Shown here in pieces: positions 9,511-18,352 of a stretch of DNA of 64,000 bases. Each line of letters opens with the position of its first letter. The first letter of the stretch is position 1. Position numbers and translations under genes: made by a program. A model generated the notes under the pieces. It saw only the letters and a list, made by a program, of their open reading frames with translations, searched no databases and was not told the origin of the DNA. The stretch covers positions 2,604,001-2,668,000 of the forward strand of contig OZ245892.1 of assembly GCA_965229605.1 (NCBI GenBank), read 5' to 3'. This DNA comes from G965229605 sp965229605 (GTDB lineage: Bacteria; Pseudomonadota; Alphaproteobacteria; CBDDJK01).

Positions 9511-10182
9511 TTAAGATGTCTTTTGGGCCGCAAGCTCCAGCATCGGAATCAAGACATGCGGCGGCTGCGCCCCCGATACTGAATAGCTGTCGTTAAAGAC
9601 CATATAGGGTACCCCTCTGATCTGATAATTCGTGGCATCGGTCTGATCCTGCTTCAAGGCTTCAAGGTCACTTTGCGCGGAATCATCGCTGCTCTTGATC
9701 ATCAATTCAGCCGCAAGACCGCTCAAAACAGCAGAATCCCCGATATCGGCCCCGTCAATAAAATAGGCCTCAAACAGGCGGTTGACCAGCTTGTGGGTGA
9801 CATTGGAATCATGGGTTCTGGCGGTATGCTTTACCAGCCGGTGCGCTTCCAGCGTTGAAGGGGTGACCTTGATCCGGTCAAGATTAAGGGGGATATTTTC
9901 TTTGTCGGCGGTCTGTTGAATGGGGTGATAGACCTGATGATAGACCGCCGGACTGCCGAATTTGGCCCGCAGATAGTCGGCGCGCAGCATCCCGCTTTTG
10001 GGCATGGAGGGGTTAAGCTGAAACATCCGCCAGTAAATATCTATCTGTTCAGAAGCTTTCTTTTTAGAGGTTTTAGACGCATCAGCCCGTTGTTTTTGAT
10101 AGAGGGCGAGCGATTGTTCAAGCCGCTTGGCCCCGATATAGCACCAGGGGCAGATCGGGTCGAAAAAAACGTCAATTTTCAT
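9511..10182 (-). CDS. DsbA-family oxidoreductase, FrnE-like
   Basis: About 223 residues from ATG 10182; an upstream TTG (10206) overlaps the preceding gene and is less likely. The N-terminus MKIDVFFDPICPWCYIGAKR carries the CPWC active site of the FrnE/2-hydroxychromene isomerase branch of thioredoxin-fold proteins. There is no signal peptide, so it acts in the cytoplasm. The C-terminal YQIRGVPYMVFND has the conserved cis-proline loop. It starts 14 nt after the stop of the metallo-hydrolase gene, so the two are likely one operon. Role: thiol-disulfide exchange or GSH-dependent isomerisation, undetermined. Confidence 0.85.
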   Translation of the reverse strand: MKIDVFFDPICPWCYIGAKRLEQSLALYQKQRADASKTSKKKASEQIDIYWRMFQLNPSMPKSGMLRADYLRAKFGSPAVYHQVYHPIQQTADKENIPLNLDRIKVTPSTLEAHRLVKHTARTHDSNVTHKLVNRLFEAYFIDGADIGDSAVLSGLAAELMIKSSDDSAQSDLEALKQDQTDATNYQIRGVPYMVFNDSYSVSGAQPPHVLIPMLELAAQKTS

Positions 10183-10196
10183 CAATACGGCCTGAT

Positions 10197-11279
10197 TTAT
10201 TCGCAAAGCCGATATTGCCAGAGTTTTGAAGTCTCCCAGCTTTTATTGACATATTCGGCTTGTCCAAGGGTGACCAGATGGCGCAGATGAGCTTCGGCTT
10301 CGCCAATCGCGAACATTTGTCCGAACAAATCAAGGTCCATTTTAAACATGATCGGCAGGACATCATAGGCCGTGCCGGTCTGTCCTTTCATGCCGCGCAG
10401 GGCGGCGCGGGTGACGTCCAGCCGTTCGTCATGGTGGGCGACCATTTCGGCAAGGCGGCTGTAAAGCCCGGTGAAAGGCTGGCGGTGGGAGGGCAGAACC
10501 AGCACATCATCATCAACAATCTGGCGCAAACGCTGGCAGGTTTCAAGGAACCCGCCAAGCGGGTCGGACCAGTTATTAAACCAGTGAACGCTGATATTGG
10601 GGGTAATTTCAGGCAGGACGTGATCTCCGGCGATCAGCACTTTTAAATCGGGACTATAGAGGCTGGCATGCGCAATCGCATGCCCATAGCCGGTGATTAC
10701 CTGCCATTTGACCCCGTTGATTGATATATGCGTCTTGTCTTCAAGCGGGGAAAAGCTGGACGGAAGCGGGCCAACGGTCGCGGTATAATGCGGGCCAATG
10801 GCCTCCATCTGGTCGGCTTCAAGCGGCGGAAAGCCGCAACGCCGACAAAAGGCGTTAATCTGCATGGCATTAATATTGGATGGAATATTGCGCAGCAGAG
10901 AACTGGTCAGATATTCGGCTTCCGGCATATGGAATTTTGCGCCTGTGCGCTCGACCAGATGACCACTCAAGCCGCAATGATCGGGGTGATAATGGGTGGC
11001 AATCACCTGACGCACCGGCCCGGTTTTTAAGAATTTTTCCAAAAGCTGATCCCAGGCCTGACGGGTTTGCGTATTGTTAAAACCGGTATCAATCAGGCAC
11101 CAGCTGTCGCCCGCTTGCTTTTCTTGATCACGCCCTTCTCCATCACGTAGGGCCCAGACATTGACATGATTCAGCCGAATAGGAAGCGGCATCCGAATCC
11201 ACTCAATCGCAGGGTGAATGGTCAGCGATTCACCCGGCTCTGGCGGGGCCAAAGGACTTGGAGTCATTTCAAGCATCAA
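10197..11279 (-). CDS. Metallo-beta-lactamase-fold hydrolase
   Basis: 360 residues. ATHYHPDHCGLSGHL near residue 118 is the HxHxDH zinc motif. GYGHAIAHASLY and AGDHVLP supply further metal ligands. C-terminal residues about 275-350 form a helical domain, as in LACTB2/glyoxalase II-like proteins. Substrate unknown; thioester or ester hydrolysis is the common chemistry. A near-perfect palindrome (11295-11312) ends about 16 bp upstream of the start codon. It probably leads the operon with the downstream FrnE-like gene. Confidence 0.85.
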   Translation of the reverse strand: MMLEMTPSPLAPPEPGESLTIHPAIEWIRMPLPIRLNHVNVWALRDGEGRDQEKQAGDSWCLIDTGFNNTQTRQAWDQLLEKFLKTGPVRQVIATHYHPDHCGLSGHLVERTGAKFHMPEAEYLTSSLLRNIPSNINAMQINAFCRRCGFPPLEADQMEAIGPHYTATVGPLPSSFSPLEDKTHISINGVKWQVITGYGHAIAHASLYSPDLKVLIAGDHVLPEITPNISVHWFNNWSDPLGGFLETCQRLRQIVDDDVLVLPSHRQPFTGLYSRLAEMVAHHDERLDVTRAALRGMKGQTGTAYDVLPIMFKMDLDLFGQMFAIGEAEAHLRHLVTLGQAEYVNKSWETSKLWQYRLCE

Positions 11280-11294
11280 AAAACCTCTTCATTT

Positions 11295-11334
11295 CTTAGG
11301 GTCCTGACCCTAAAAATAATCCCCCTAAAAATAA
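11295..11334. repeat. TTAGGGTC/GACCCTAA palindrome plus 12-bp tandem repeat
   Basis: TTAGGGTC-CT-GACCCTAA sits at 11295-11312. The same core (GGGTCAGGACCC) forms the ends of the element at 26380-26656 and recurs at 41225. Overlapping it, CCCTAAAAATAA occurs at 11308-11319 and again at 11323-11334 (period 15). The second tandem copy reaches into the end of trkA. It could be a solo remnant of the mobile element or a binding site. Confidence 0.65.
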
Positions 11335-12698
11335 CGTAACCCAACACTGAATAAACGCTCAACCTTATGCACATCCTCGCTGGCAGAAAATAAAACCACC
11401 TGATCACCACTCATGATGACCGTGTCAGGACGCGGAATCAAGACCTCATCCCCCCTGATCAAAGCCCCGATAATGCTATTGTGCGGTAACGGCGACTCGC
11501 GCAACTCCATCCCCACCATCGGCGATGATGGCAAGGCCTCAAACAACATCACCTCGCCCTGACCGTCAAACAGACTATGGATCGCCTTCACCCGGCCCTT
11601 GCGAACATGCTGGAGAATGCTCGAAGCCGTGATCTCGCGCGGGTTAATCGTCACATCAACCCCCAGCTTCGATACCAAAGACCCATAACTCGCCTTGTTG
11701 GTCAGCGCAACCGTGCGCACATCGCTCATGCTTTTGGCCAGAAGCGAACAAAGGACATTGGTCTCGTCATCCTCGGTCACCGCAATCGACAGTTCAGTCT
11801 TGGCAATCCCCGCTTCCTCCAGCCAGGAGGGCTCAAGCCCGTCGCCTTTAATCACATCAACCGAAGAAGGAAGCGTCTCTGCGGCCTTGTTGGCGCGTTC
11901 GTGAGAGCGTTCTATGATTTTAATCCGGTAGCCCTGGCCAGACTCCAGCAGCTTGCGGGTCAGATTAACCCCGATATTGCCGCCGCCAATGATAATCACC
12001 CGCCGTGCTTCGCCCGATTCATAGCCAAAAGCCGCCATTGCCCGGCCAACATGGGCCTCATCAACGGCAAAATAGACCAGATCATCCGGCAGCATCTGTT
12101 CGCGCGAAGACGGGATAATCAAACGACCTTCGCGCATGATGGCCATCACCGTGATCGACAGATTGGGAAAAAGCGAGGTCAGTTGCCGCAAAGGCGTATG
12201 GATAATCGGACAAAAGCCTTCGGCCCGCACCCCGATCACCCGTACTTTATCCAGCAAAATCGCGTTAAAGGCCCCGGTGACTCGTACCCGCCGGAAAATA
12301 GCCCCGGCGACTTCCACTTCTGGCGAGATAATATGGTCAATCGGCATATGATTGGGTGAAAAGAGATCGGAATAGGCCGGGTCCAGGTAATTTTGCTGGC
12401 GAATACGGGCAATCTTGCTAGGCACATTGAAAAGCGAATGTGCGACCTGACAGGCAATCATATTGACTTCATCGCTGAGCGTGACGGCAATCAGCATATC
12501 GGCATCATCCATTCCGGCGCGGGCCAGAACGGCGGGAAAAGTCGCATGGCCGACCAGAGCCTGGACATCAAGCTCCCGATTGACTCGCTCGATCAGTTCC
12601 GTGGATTGATCAACCACAGAAATATCATGCCCGTCCCGCGACAGATAATTGGCCAGATGAAATCCGACCTGTCCGGCACCACAGATAACGATTTTCAT
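11325..12698 (-). CDS. trkA: Trk system potassium uptake regulatory subunit TrkA
   Basis: 457 residues, the standard TrkA length. This peripheral membrane protein binds NAD(H) and gates the TrkH/TrkG K+ channel. It has two RCK units: MKIVICGAGQVGFHLANYL (first Rossmann, GxGxxG) with the following ARIRQQNYLD stretch, then VIIIGGGNIGVNLTRKLLE near residue 235. Each is followed by a TrkA-C domain (ending DEVLIPRPDTVIMSGDQVVLF). No trkH is in the window. The plus strand over its 3' third is C/A-rich, so the gene itself is G/T-rich there. Confidence 0.95.
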   Translation of the reverse strand: MKIVICGAGQVGFHLANYLSRDGHDISVVDQSTELIERVNRELDVQALVGHATFPAVLARAGMDDADMLIAVTLSDEVNMIACQVAHSLFNVPSKIARIRQQNYLDPAYSDLFSPNHMPIDHIISPEVEVAGAIFRRVRVTGAFNAILLDKVRVIGVRAEGFCPIIHTPLRQLTSLFPNLSITVMAIMREGRLIIPSSREQMLPDDLVYFAVDEAHVGRAMAAFGYESGEARRVIIIGGGNIGVNLTRKLLESGQGYRIKIIERSHERANKAAETLPSSVDVIKGDGLEPSWLEEAGIAKTELSIAVTEDDETNVLCSLLAKSMSDVRTVALTNKASYGSLVSKLGVDVTINPREITASSILQHVRKGRVKAIHSLFDGQGEVMLFEALPSSPMVGMELRESPLPHNSIIGALIRGDEVLIPRPDTVIMSGDQVVLFSASEDVHKVERLFSVGLRYF

Positions 12699-12723
12699 AG
12701 AAGATTCTTGTTAATAGTTAGGG

Positions 12724-13719
12724 TCAGGCGGCAAGTTTGCTTTTGGCAGCAGCATATTCATCCTGCCAGCGGTTGACCAGTTGGGCGGTGGGACCAACCG
12801 ACTGAATAGCGGCAATGCCTTGCCCGGCACTCCAGATATCGCGCCAGGGCTTCTTGCCGTCTTTTTCCCCTTCAAAATTGACATTATCGCTTTTGTTCTT
12901 GTCGCCGGTTTCCGGTTTCTCGTTAGGCAGAGTTTCCGGGTCAAGCCCGGCCTGAAGAATAGAGGGCTTGAGATAACTGCCGGTAATCCCGGTGAAATAG
13001 CGGGTGGTGGTAATATCATCGGCCTTGCTGCTGGCGATCATTTCTTTATAGCCTTCAGGGGCGCGGGCTTCGTTGGTGGCAATAAAGGGGGAGCCAATAT
13101 AGGCAAAATCGGCCCCCATCGACAAAGCCGCCAGAATGGAGCCGCCGGTCGCGATACATCCTGATAGAGCCAGCGGTCCGTCAAACCATTGGCGAATTTC
13201 CTGCACCAGGGCAAAAGGGGACAACGGCCCGCAATGTCCGCCCGCCCCGGCAGCAACGGCGATCAATCCGTCTGCGCCCTTGTCGATGGCTTTATGGGCA
13301 AAACGGTCATTGATGATGTCATGCAGGACAATCCCGCCATAGGAATGGACGGCGTGATTGACCTCTTCCACCGCGCCAAGCGATGAAATCACCATTGGCA
13401 CTTTATGTTTGACGCAAAGTTCCAGGTCCTGATCGAGCCGTGAATTGGTTTTATGAACAATCTGGTTGACGGCAAACGGGGCCGCAGGCTGATCGGGGTG
13501 TTTTTTGTCATAGTCTGCCAGTTTTTCTTTAATTTCATAGAGCCAGTCATCAAGCTGTTCAATCGGTCGGGCATTGAGCGAGGGGAAAGAGCCGATCACC
13601 CCGGCCTGGCATTGAGCCAGCACCAGTTCCGGGTGCGAGACAATAAAAAGCGGGGCCGCGATCACGGGCAGGCGCATATTTTGTGTGAGTTTGGTCAAAG
13701 AAGCATGCATCTTTATCAT
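12724..13719 (-). CDS. Nitronate monooxygenase (2-nitropropane dioxygenase family)
   Basis: 331 residues. FMN-dependent TIM-barrel enzyme that oxidises nitronates such as propionate 3-nitronate. MRLPVIAAPLFIVSHPELV is the typical N-terminus. VAAGAGGHCGPLSPFALV carries the catalytic His, and GADFAYIGSPFIATNEA binds FMN phosphate. The start at 13719 (MIKMHAS) or 13710 (MHAS) cannot be separated. It lies between trkA and metZ without overlap, and a short direct repeat sits in its upstream gap. Confidence 0.88.
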   Translation of the reverse strand: MIKMHASLTKLTQNMRLPVIAAPLFIVSHPELVLAQCQAGVIGSFPSLNARPIEQLDDWLYEIKEKLADYDKKHPDQPAAPFAVNQIVHKTNSRLDQDLELCVKHKVPMVISSLGAVEEVNHAVHSYGGIVLHDIINDRFAHKAIDKGADGLIAVAAGAGGHCGPLSPFALVQEIRQWFDGPLALSGCIATGGSILAALSMGADFAYIGSPFIATNEARAPEGYKEMIASSKADDITTTRYFTGITGSYLKPSILQAGLDPETLPNEKPETGDKNKSDNVNFEGEKDGKKPWRDIWSAGQGIAAIQSVGPTAQLVNRWQDEYAAAKSKLAA

Positions 13720-13730
13720 CGTCTTTCAGG

Positions 13731-13767
13731 ATTATAGCGTTTTCAGGCCTATTATAGTCTTTTCAGG
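13731..13767. repeat. Imperfect 17-bp tandem repeat between metZ and nitronate monooxygenase
   Basis: ATTATAGCGTTTTCAGG (13731-13747) and ATTATAGTCTTTTCAGG (13751-13767) match at 15 of 17 bases with a 20-bp period. The second copy contains the metZ stop codon. One of the recurrent short duplications of this window. Confidence 0.7.
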
Positions 13768-14971
13768 AGAGGGATGAAAGAGCCTGATCCAGATCGGCAA
13801 GCAGATCGGCTGAATCCTCCAGCCCGACGGACAAGCGCAGAATGCCGGGGGTAATCTTTTGCCGGATTTTTTCGTCCTCTGTCAGCTTGCAATGGGTGGT
13901 GGTTGCCGGATGAGTGATCAGGCTTTTTGCATCGCCAAAATTATTGGAAATAGACACAAGCCGCAGACTGTCCAGAACGTCAAAAGCCGCTTGTTTGTCG
14001 TCTTTTTTCAAGCGGAAACTGACAACAGTTCCGGGGCCGGACATCTGGGCCTTTGCCAGCTTATAGCCTGCACTTTGCTCTAAATAGGGAAAGAACACCT
14101 GCTCCACCGCCGGATGAGTCGCAAGCATATTGGCAATCATGGTCGCGCTGGTCGCTTGCGCCTTGACCCGCAATTCCAGCGTTTCAATCCCTTTCACCAT
14201 GATCCAGGCATTAAAGGCACTCAGGCCCGGCCCGGTATGGCGGATAAAAGGCCGCAGCAACTCTTCGATATAGTCCTCATCGCCAAGCACCATGCCCGCC
14301 AAAGCCCGCCCCTGCCCGTCAATATGTTTGGTGGCAGAATACATCACCACATCAGCCCCAAGCTCCAGCGGGCGTTGATACAGCGGAGTCGCCATCACAT
14401 TATCCACAATAACCCGCGCCCCGGCCTGATGGGCCAGATGGGAAATCGCCTGAATATCCAGAATCTCCAGCATCGGATTGGTCGGGCTTTCCAGAAAAAC
14501 CACCGCTGCTTTCTTCTGCAAAGCCTGGCGCCATTCATCAAGATTGGTGCCATCAACAAATTCATAGTCAATCCCGAAGCGCGGCAGGATGGTTTCAATA
14601 ATATAGCGGCAGGAATAGAATAATTGCCTTGCGGCAACCACCCGGTCTCCGGCTTTCAGGCAACAGGAAAGCGCAGCAAAACAGGCCGCCATGCCGCTTG
14701 AAGTGGCAATCGCCGCCGGGGCTTGCTCAATCGCTTTCATCCGGGCTTCAAAGACCGATACCGTCGGATTCGCATAGCGCGAATAGATATAATTATCGGT
14801 CTCGCCCTTGAACGAGGCCTCGGCCTGCGCAGCACTGTCGTAGATATAGCCGGAAGTCGTAAAGACTGGCTCTGACGTTTCACGAAACTGACTGCGCTCC
14901 ACCCCGTCTTGAATCCGCCGGGTCTGCGGTCGCCAGTTTATATTGGAGGATAAGGCGGGTTTGTCACTCAA
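13763..14971 (-). CDS. metZ: O-succinylhomoserine sulfhydrylase
   Basis: 402 residues. PLP enzyme of the Cys/Met metabolism family that makes homocysteine directly from O-succinyl- or O-acetylhomoserine and sulfide. Seen: TSGYIYDSAAQAEASF, the substrate-binding YSRYANPTVSVFE, VDNVMATPLYQRPLELGADV, and the PLP lysine in YSATKHIDGQGR near residue 211. The GQGRALAG stretch after the lysine is typical of MetZ, as opposed to MetB or MegL. The next gene downstream (minus strand) is nitronate monooxygenase; the rhodanese gene lies upstream. Confidence 0.92.
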   Translation of the reverse strand: MSDKPALSSNINWRPQTRRIQDGVERSQFRETSEPVFTTSGYIYDSAAQAEASFKGETDNYIYSRYANPTVSVFEARMKAIEQAPAAIATSSGMAACFAALSCCLKAGDRVVAARQLFYSCRYIIETILPRFGIDYEFVDGTNLDEWRQALQKKAAVVFLESPTNPMLEILDIQAISHLAHQAGARVIVDNVMATPLYQRPLELGADVVMYSATKHIDGQGRALAGMVLGDEDYIEELLRPFIRHTGPGLSAFNAWIMVKGIETLELRVKAQATSATMIANMLATHPAVEQVFFPYLEQSAGYKLAKAQMSGPGTVVSFRLKKDDKQAAFDVLDSLRLVSISNNFGDAKSLITHPATTTHCKLTEDEKIRQKITPGILRLSVGLEDSADLLADLDQALSSLS

Positions 14972-15037
14972 AGGCTTATCGCAGTCAGGGTGCTGCTGTC
15001 TCCCCCGCTTACGGCTGCACCCTTAGTTTTTCGCTTA

Positions 15038-15496
15038 TCAGTTCTGAGCCCAGGGTAGCTCATGGAACCGCCAGCCACCCTTCTTGTTGCGGTGATGCTC
15101 GTGATTGAGGTCGCCCTCAAACCCCTCTTGCACATTATAGCACTGGCTATAACCCGCCGCCGTCATCGCCTTCGCCGCCGCAAGCGACCGACCCCCCGAA
15201 CGACACAAAAATAAAAGAGGAGTCCCAAACTCCGGAAATAACTTCGTCACACGCGGAACAAAATCCGTATTCTCAGTCCCCGTAAAATCAACCCACTCAA
15301 CAAACTGAACCGTCTTGCTCAAACTCCTCAGCACAGGCGTGCCAACAAAACGCCATTCAGCCTCGGTCCGCACATCAATCAGCTGCGCAGTCTCGGTTCT
15401 CTTCAAAAAGTCCCAAGCGTCTTTCGGCGAAAAATCGCCTGCATATTGCGGAACCTTGGACGTTTGACTGCTTTTAGGCTTGAGCAGGGAAAGCAT
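15038..15496 (-). CDS. Rhodanese-like domain protein
   Basis: 152 residues, single domain. AWDFLKRTETAQLIDVRTEAEW opens the rhodanese fold. LLFLCRSGGRSLAAAKAMTAAGY holds the catalytic Cys loop CRSGGRS. The ending NHEHHRNKKGGWRFHELPW is common in the alphaproteobacterial rhodaneses near sulfur-amino-acid genes. It likely transfers sulfane sulfur. Proximity to metZ and moaA fits sulfur and molybdenum-cofactor metabolism, but that link is inferred. The plus strand is C/A-rich. Confidence 0.88.
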   Translation of the reverse strand: MLSLLKPKSSQTSKVPQYAGDFSPKDAWDFLKRTETAQLIDVRTEAEWRFVGTPVLRSLSKTVQFVEWVDFTGTENTDFVPRVTKLFPEFGTPLLFLCRSGGRSLAAAKAMTAAGYSQCYNVQEGFEGDLNHEHHRNKKGGWRFHELPWAQN

Positions 15497-15573
15497 ACGG
15501 AATCTCCTTTTGTTTGTCGGTTATAAAGTTAAAAAGTTACTTAAAACTATCTACTATTTCAGCTGATAATGTC

Positions 15574-16602
15574 TCAGCCACCTGTTGTACTCATATAGCG
15601 GCCAGCCCCGCGCACACCTCGGCGGCGATCAATCTGAAAATCATGGCCTTTCGGCTTATGGGCAATGGCATCACGAATGACCTCGACCAAATCCTCATCG
15701 CTGGCACCGCTACGCAAAGTCTGCGTCAGATTGGCACTGTCATCCTGCCCCAGACACATATAAAGTGTCCCCGTGCAGGTCAAGCGAACGCGATTACAAC
15801 TCTCACAAAAATTATGCGTCAAAGGCGTAATAAATCCCAATCGCTGCCCGGTCTCTGGCAAGCGAACATAACGCGCCGGACCGCCACTGCGATAGGGGTC
15901 TTCCTCCAGCGTCCAACGCTTGGCAAGATGCGCACGAACCAGACTTAAAGGCCAATATTGATTGAATCTGTCCTCGTTGCCAATATCGCCCATCGGCATC
16001 ACTTCAATAAAAGTCAGGTCAAAATCATGCTTTGCACACCAGTCAACCAGATCATACAATTCATCCTCGTTCACGCCTTTAAGGGCAACGGTGTTCAGCT
16101 TGACCCGCATCCCGGCTTCTTTGGCAGCGAAAATGCCTTCAAGCACCTGGTCAAGCTTCCCCCAGCGGGTGATTTCTTTAAATAAATCAGGCTTTAAACT
16201 GTCCAGCGAAACATTAATGCGCCGGATACCCAACCCGGCCAGTTTTTCAGCCTTTGATGCCAGCTGGCTGGCATTGGTGGTCAAGGTCAGTTCATCCAGC
16301 CCGCTGCCGCCATTAACCGGAAGATGCTGCGACAGACGTTCAATCAGCCACATGACATTGCGCCGGACCAGAGGCTCCCCGCCCGTCAAACGCAATTTGC
16401 GCACACCCAGCCGGATGAAAACCGCACAAAGCCGCTCCAACTCTTCAAGAGTCAGCAGGTCGGCCTTGGGCAGAAAAGTCATATCCTCTGCCATGCAATA
16501 GACACAGCGGAAATCACAGCGATCCGTCACCGAGACTCGTAAATAATCTATCGTCCGGCCAAAAGGATCTATCAAACGGTCTTGCATAAATTCAGGGATC
16601 AT
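15574..16602 (-). CDS. moaA: GTP 3',8-cyclase (molybdenum cofactor biosynthesis)
   Basis: About 342 residues from ATG 16602 (MIPEFMQDRLIDPFGR), chosen for the GGGGCGGG just upstream; the frame is open 40 codons further but that part is not family-like. Radical SAM enzyme converting GTP to the first pterin intermediate of Moco. VTDRCDFRCVYCMAED is the CxxxCxxC cluster site. LRLTGGEPLVRR binds SAM. CESCNRVRLTCTGTLYMCLGQ is the C-terminal second [4Fe-4S] site. The canonical terminal GG is present (STTGG). Other moa genes are not nearby. Confidence 0.94.
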   Translation of the reverse strand: MIPEFMQDRLIDPFGRTIDYLRVSVTDRCDFRCVYCMAEDMTFLPKADLLTLEELERLCAVFIRLGVRKLRLTGGEPLVRRNVMWLIERLSQHLPVNGGSGLDELTLTTNASQLASKAEKLAGLGIRRINVSLDSLKPDLFKEITRWGKLDQVLEGIFAAKEAGMRVKLNTVALKGVNEDELYDLVDWCAKHDFDLTFIEVMPMGDIGNEDRFNQYWPLSLVRAHLAKRWTLEEDPYRSGGPARYVRLPETGQRLGFITPLTHNFCESCNRVRLTCTGTLYMCLGQDDSANLTQTLRSGASDEDLVEVIRDAIAHKPKGHDFQIDRRRGVRGAGRYMSTTGG

Positions 16603-16703
16603 TTTCCCGCCCCACCTGTCGCAAAACATAAGGCCACAAATATAAGGCCTCCCTACCTTCTTCATATCTAGGACATTTAACCGACCCCGTCCAGCCACTC
16701 GCG

Positions 16704-16777
16704 CATATAAATTCATGCACATATAAATTATCGGCTAAAGCAGGGAACAGACTCATCCGCCTTGCTTTTTGCGGATG
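16704..16777. promoter_or_regulatory. moaA-aceA divergent gap: tandem repeat and hairpin
   Basis: The 334-bp divergent gap carries CATATAAATT twice (16704-16713, 16720-16729; period 16). It also has a hairpin, CATCCGC (16754-16760) with GCGGATG (16771-16777) over a 10-base loop. Promoters for both genes should lie here, but I cannot assign -35/-10 boxes. No T-run follows the hairpin, so an operator or leader structure is as likely as a terminator. Confidence 0.3.
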
Positions 16778-16936
16778 CGAAAGCTATACAATGCGCGAAA
16801 ACCAACTTGCCTGTCCAGACTTCTCTATAGATTTTCAGCACAGGCCGCCATCAATCGTCCTCAAACCCGGCGAAATATATATGGTGCGCTGCAAAATATC
16901 GAGTTATTCAGGCATATAAACGTATAAGGATGAACC

Positions 16937-18271
16937 ATGGATCAATTTGCCCCCTCTGGAAAACAAGCCGCTTCCCTTGACTCCGAAACCGGATTTCAGG
17001 CCCCGTTCGAGGCCCCGGACTATGCCCCCAACCGCTGGCAAGGAGTCAAACGCGATTATAGCCCGCAGGATGTGGCCCGTTTGCGCGGGTCTGTGCCTAT
17101 TCGTCATACCCTGGCGGAGCAGGGGGCCGAAAAACTCTGGCGGCTGCTGACCGAGGAAGATTATGTCAACACGCTTGGGGCCTTTACCGGCTGTCAGGCC
17201 GTGCAGCATGTGCGCGCCGGGTTAAAGGCGATCTATCTTTCAGGCTGGCAGGTGGCAGCAGATGCCAATAATGCCGGGCAGATGTATCCTGACCAGTCGC
17301 TTTATCCGGCGTCATCGGTGCCGCAGGTGGTGGAGCGTATCAATAATGCTTTTGCCCGCCAGGATGTGATCCAGACTCTGGAACATATGGACGGCACGCC
17401 GACCACGGATATTGACTGGTATGCACCGATTGTTGCCGATGCCGAGGCTGGATTTGGCGGGCCGTTGAACTGTTTTGAACTGATGCGTTCCATGATCAAG
17501 GCCGGAGCCGCCGGGGTTCATTTTGAAGACCAGCTGTCATCTGAAAAGAAATGCGGTCATCTGGGCGGTAAAGTCCTGCTGCCAACCCAGCAAGCCATCC
17601 GCAATCTAAGTGCCGCCCGGCTGGCGGCTGATGTGATGGGCGTGCCAACCCTGTTGCTGGCCCGCACCGATGCCGAGGCTGCCAAGCTGATCACCTCTGA
17701 TGTAGACGAACGCGATCAGGCCTTCTTGACCGGCGAACGCTCCCCCGAAGGCTTTTATTATGTTCGCAACGGGCTGGAAGCCGGAATTGCACGCGGTCTT
17801 TCCTATGCACCCTATGCCGATCTTTTATGGATGGAAACCGCCACGCCAAACCTTGACGAAGCCAAAGGATTTGCGGAAGCCATTCATAAACAATATCCGG
17901 GCAAAATGCTGGCCTATAATTGTTCGCCCTCGTTCAACTGGGCCAAATATATGGACAAGGCCGATCTGGCGAAATTCCAGCGCGAGCTTGGTGCCATGGG
18001 CTATAAATTCCAGTTTATCACGCTGGCGGGCTTCCATAGCCTCAATCTTGCGACCTTCAAACTGGCCTCAAGCTATAAAGACAGCGGCATGGCGGGCTAT
18101 TCCGAATTGCAGCAGGCCGAATTTGCGGCTGAAAGCGAAGGATTCTCGGCCGTGCGTCACCAGCGCGAAGTCGGGGTGGGCTATTTTGATGCGGTCACCA
18201 CAGCGGTCAGCGGCGCAGCAGCCTCGACAACCGCGATGAAGGATTCAACCGAAACCGCTCAATTCCACTGA
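16937..18271 (+). CDS. aceA: Isocitrate lyase
   Basis: 444 residues. Splits isocitrate into glyoxylate and succinate, the first step of the glyoxylate shunt. The catalytic KKCGHLGGKVL is at about residues 200-210. Also seen: WQVAADANNAGQMYPDQSLYP, DAEAGFGGPLNCFELM and YNCSPSFNWAKYM. ATG 16937 has AAGGA 8 nt upstream. gltA follows after an 81-bp gap on the same strand. No malate synthase is in the window. Confidence 0.96.
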   Translation: MDQFAPSGKQAASLDSETGFQAPFEAPDYAPNRWQGVKRDYSPQDVARLRGSVPIRHTLAEQGAEKLWRLLTEEDYVNTLGAFTGCQAVQHVRAGLKAIYLSGWQVAADANNAGQMYPDQSLYPASSVPQVVERINNAFARQDVIQTLEHMDGTPTTDIDWYAPIVADAEAGFGGPLNCFELMRSMIKAGAAGVHFEDQLSSEKKCGHLGGKVLLPTQQAIRNLSAARLAADVMGVPTLLLARTDAEAAKLITSDVDERDQAFLTGERSPEGFYYVRNGLEAGIARGLSYAPYADLLWMETATPNLDEAKGFAEAIHKQYPGKMLAYNCSPSFNWAKYMDKADLAKFQRELGAMGYKFQFITLAGFHSLNLATFKLASSYKDSGMAGYSELQQAEFAAESEGFSAVRHQREVGVGYFDAVTTAVSGAAASTTAMKDSTETAQFH

Positions 18272-18352
18272 CCCTTTAGCCGGAGACCCGTATAAGGAGG
18301 ATCAAAATTACAGGGAGAAGAAACCGTCCTGATATAGGCAAAGGAGACGATC

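Noticed and set aside
12717..12727. TTAGGGTCAGG at the end of the nitronate monooxygenase gene
   Set aside because: It has only one arm of the palindrome and overlaps the gene's own stop and last codons, so it is not a convincing element copy.
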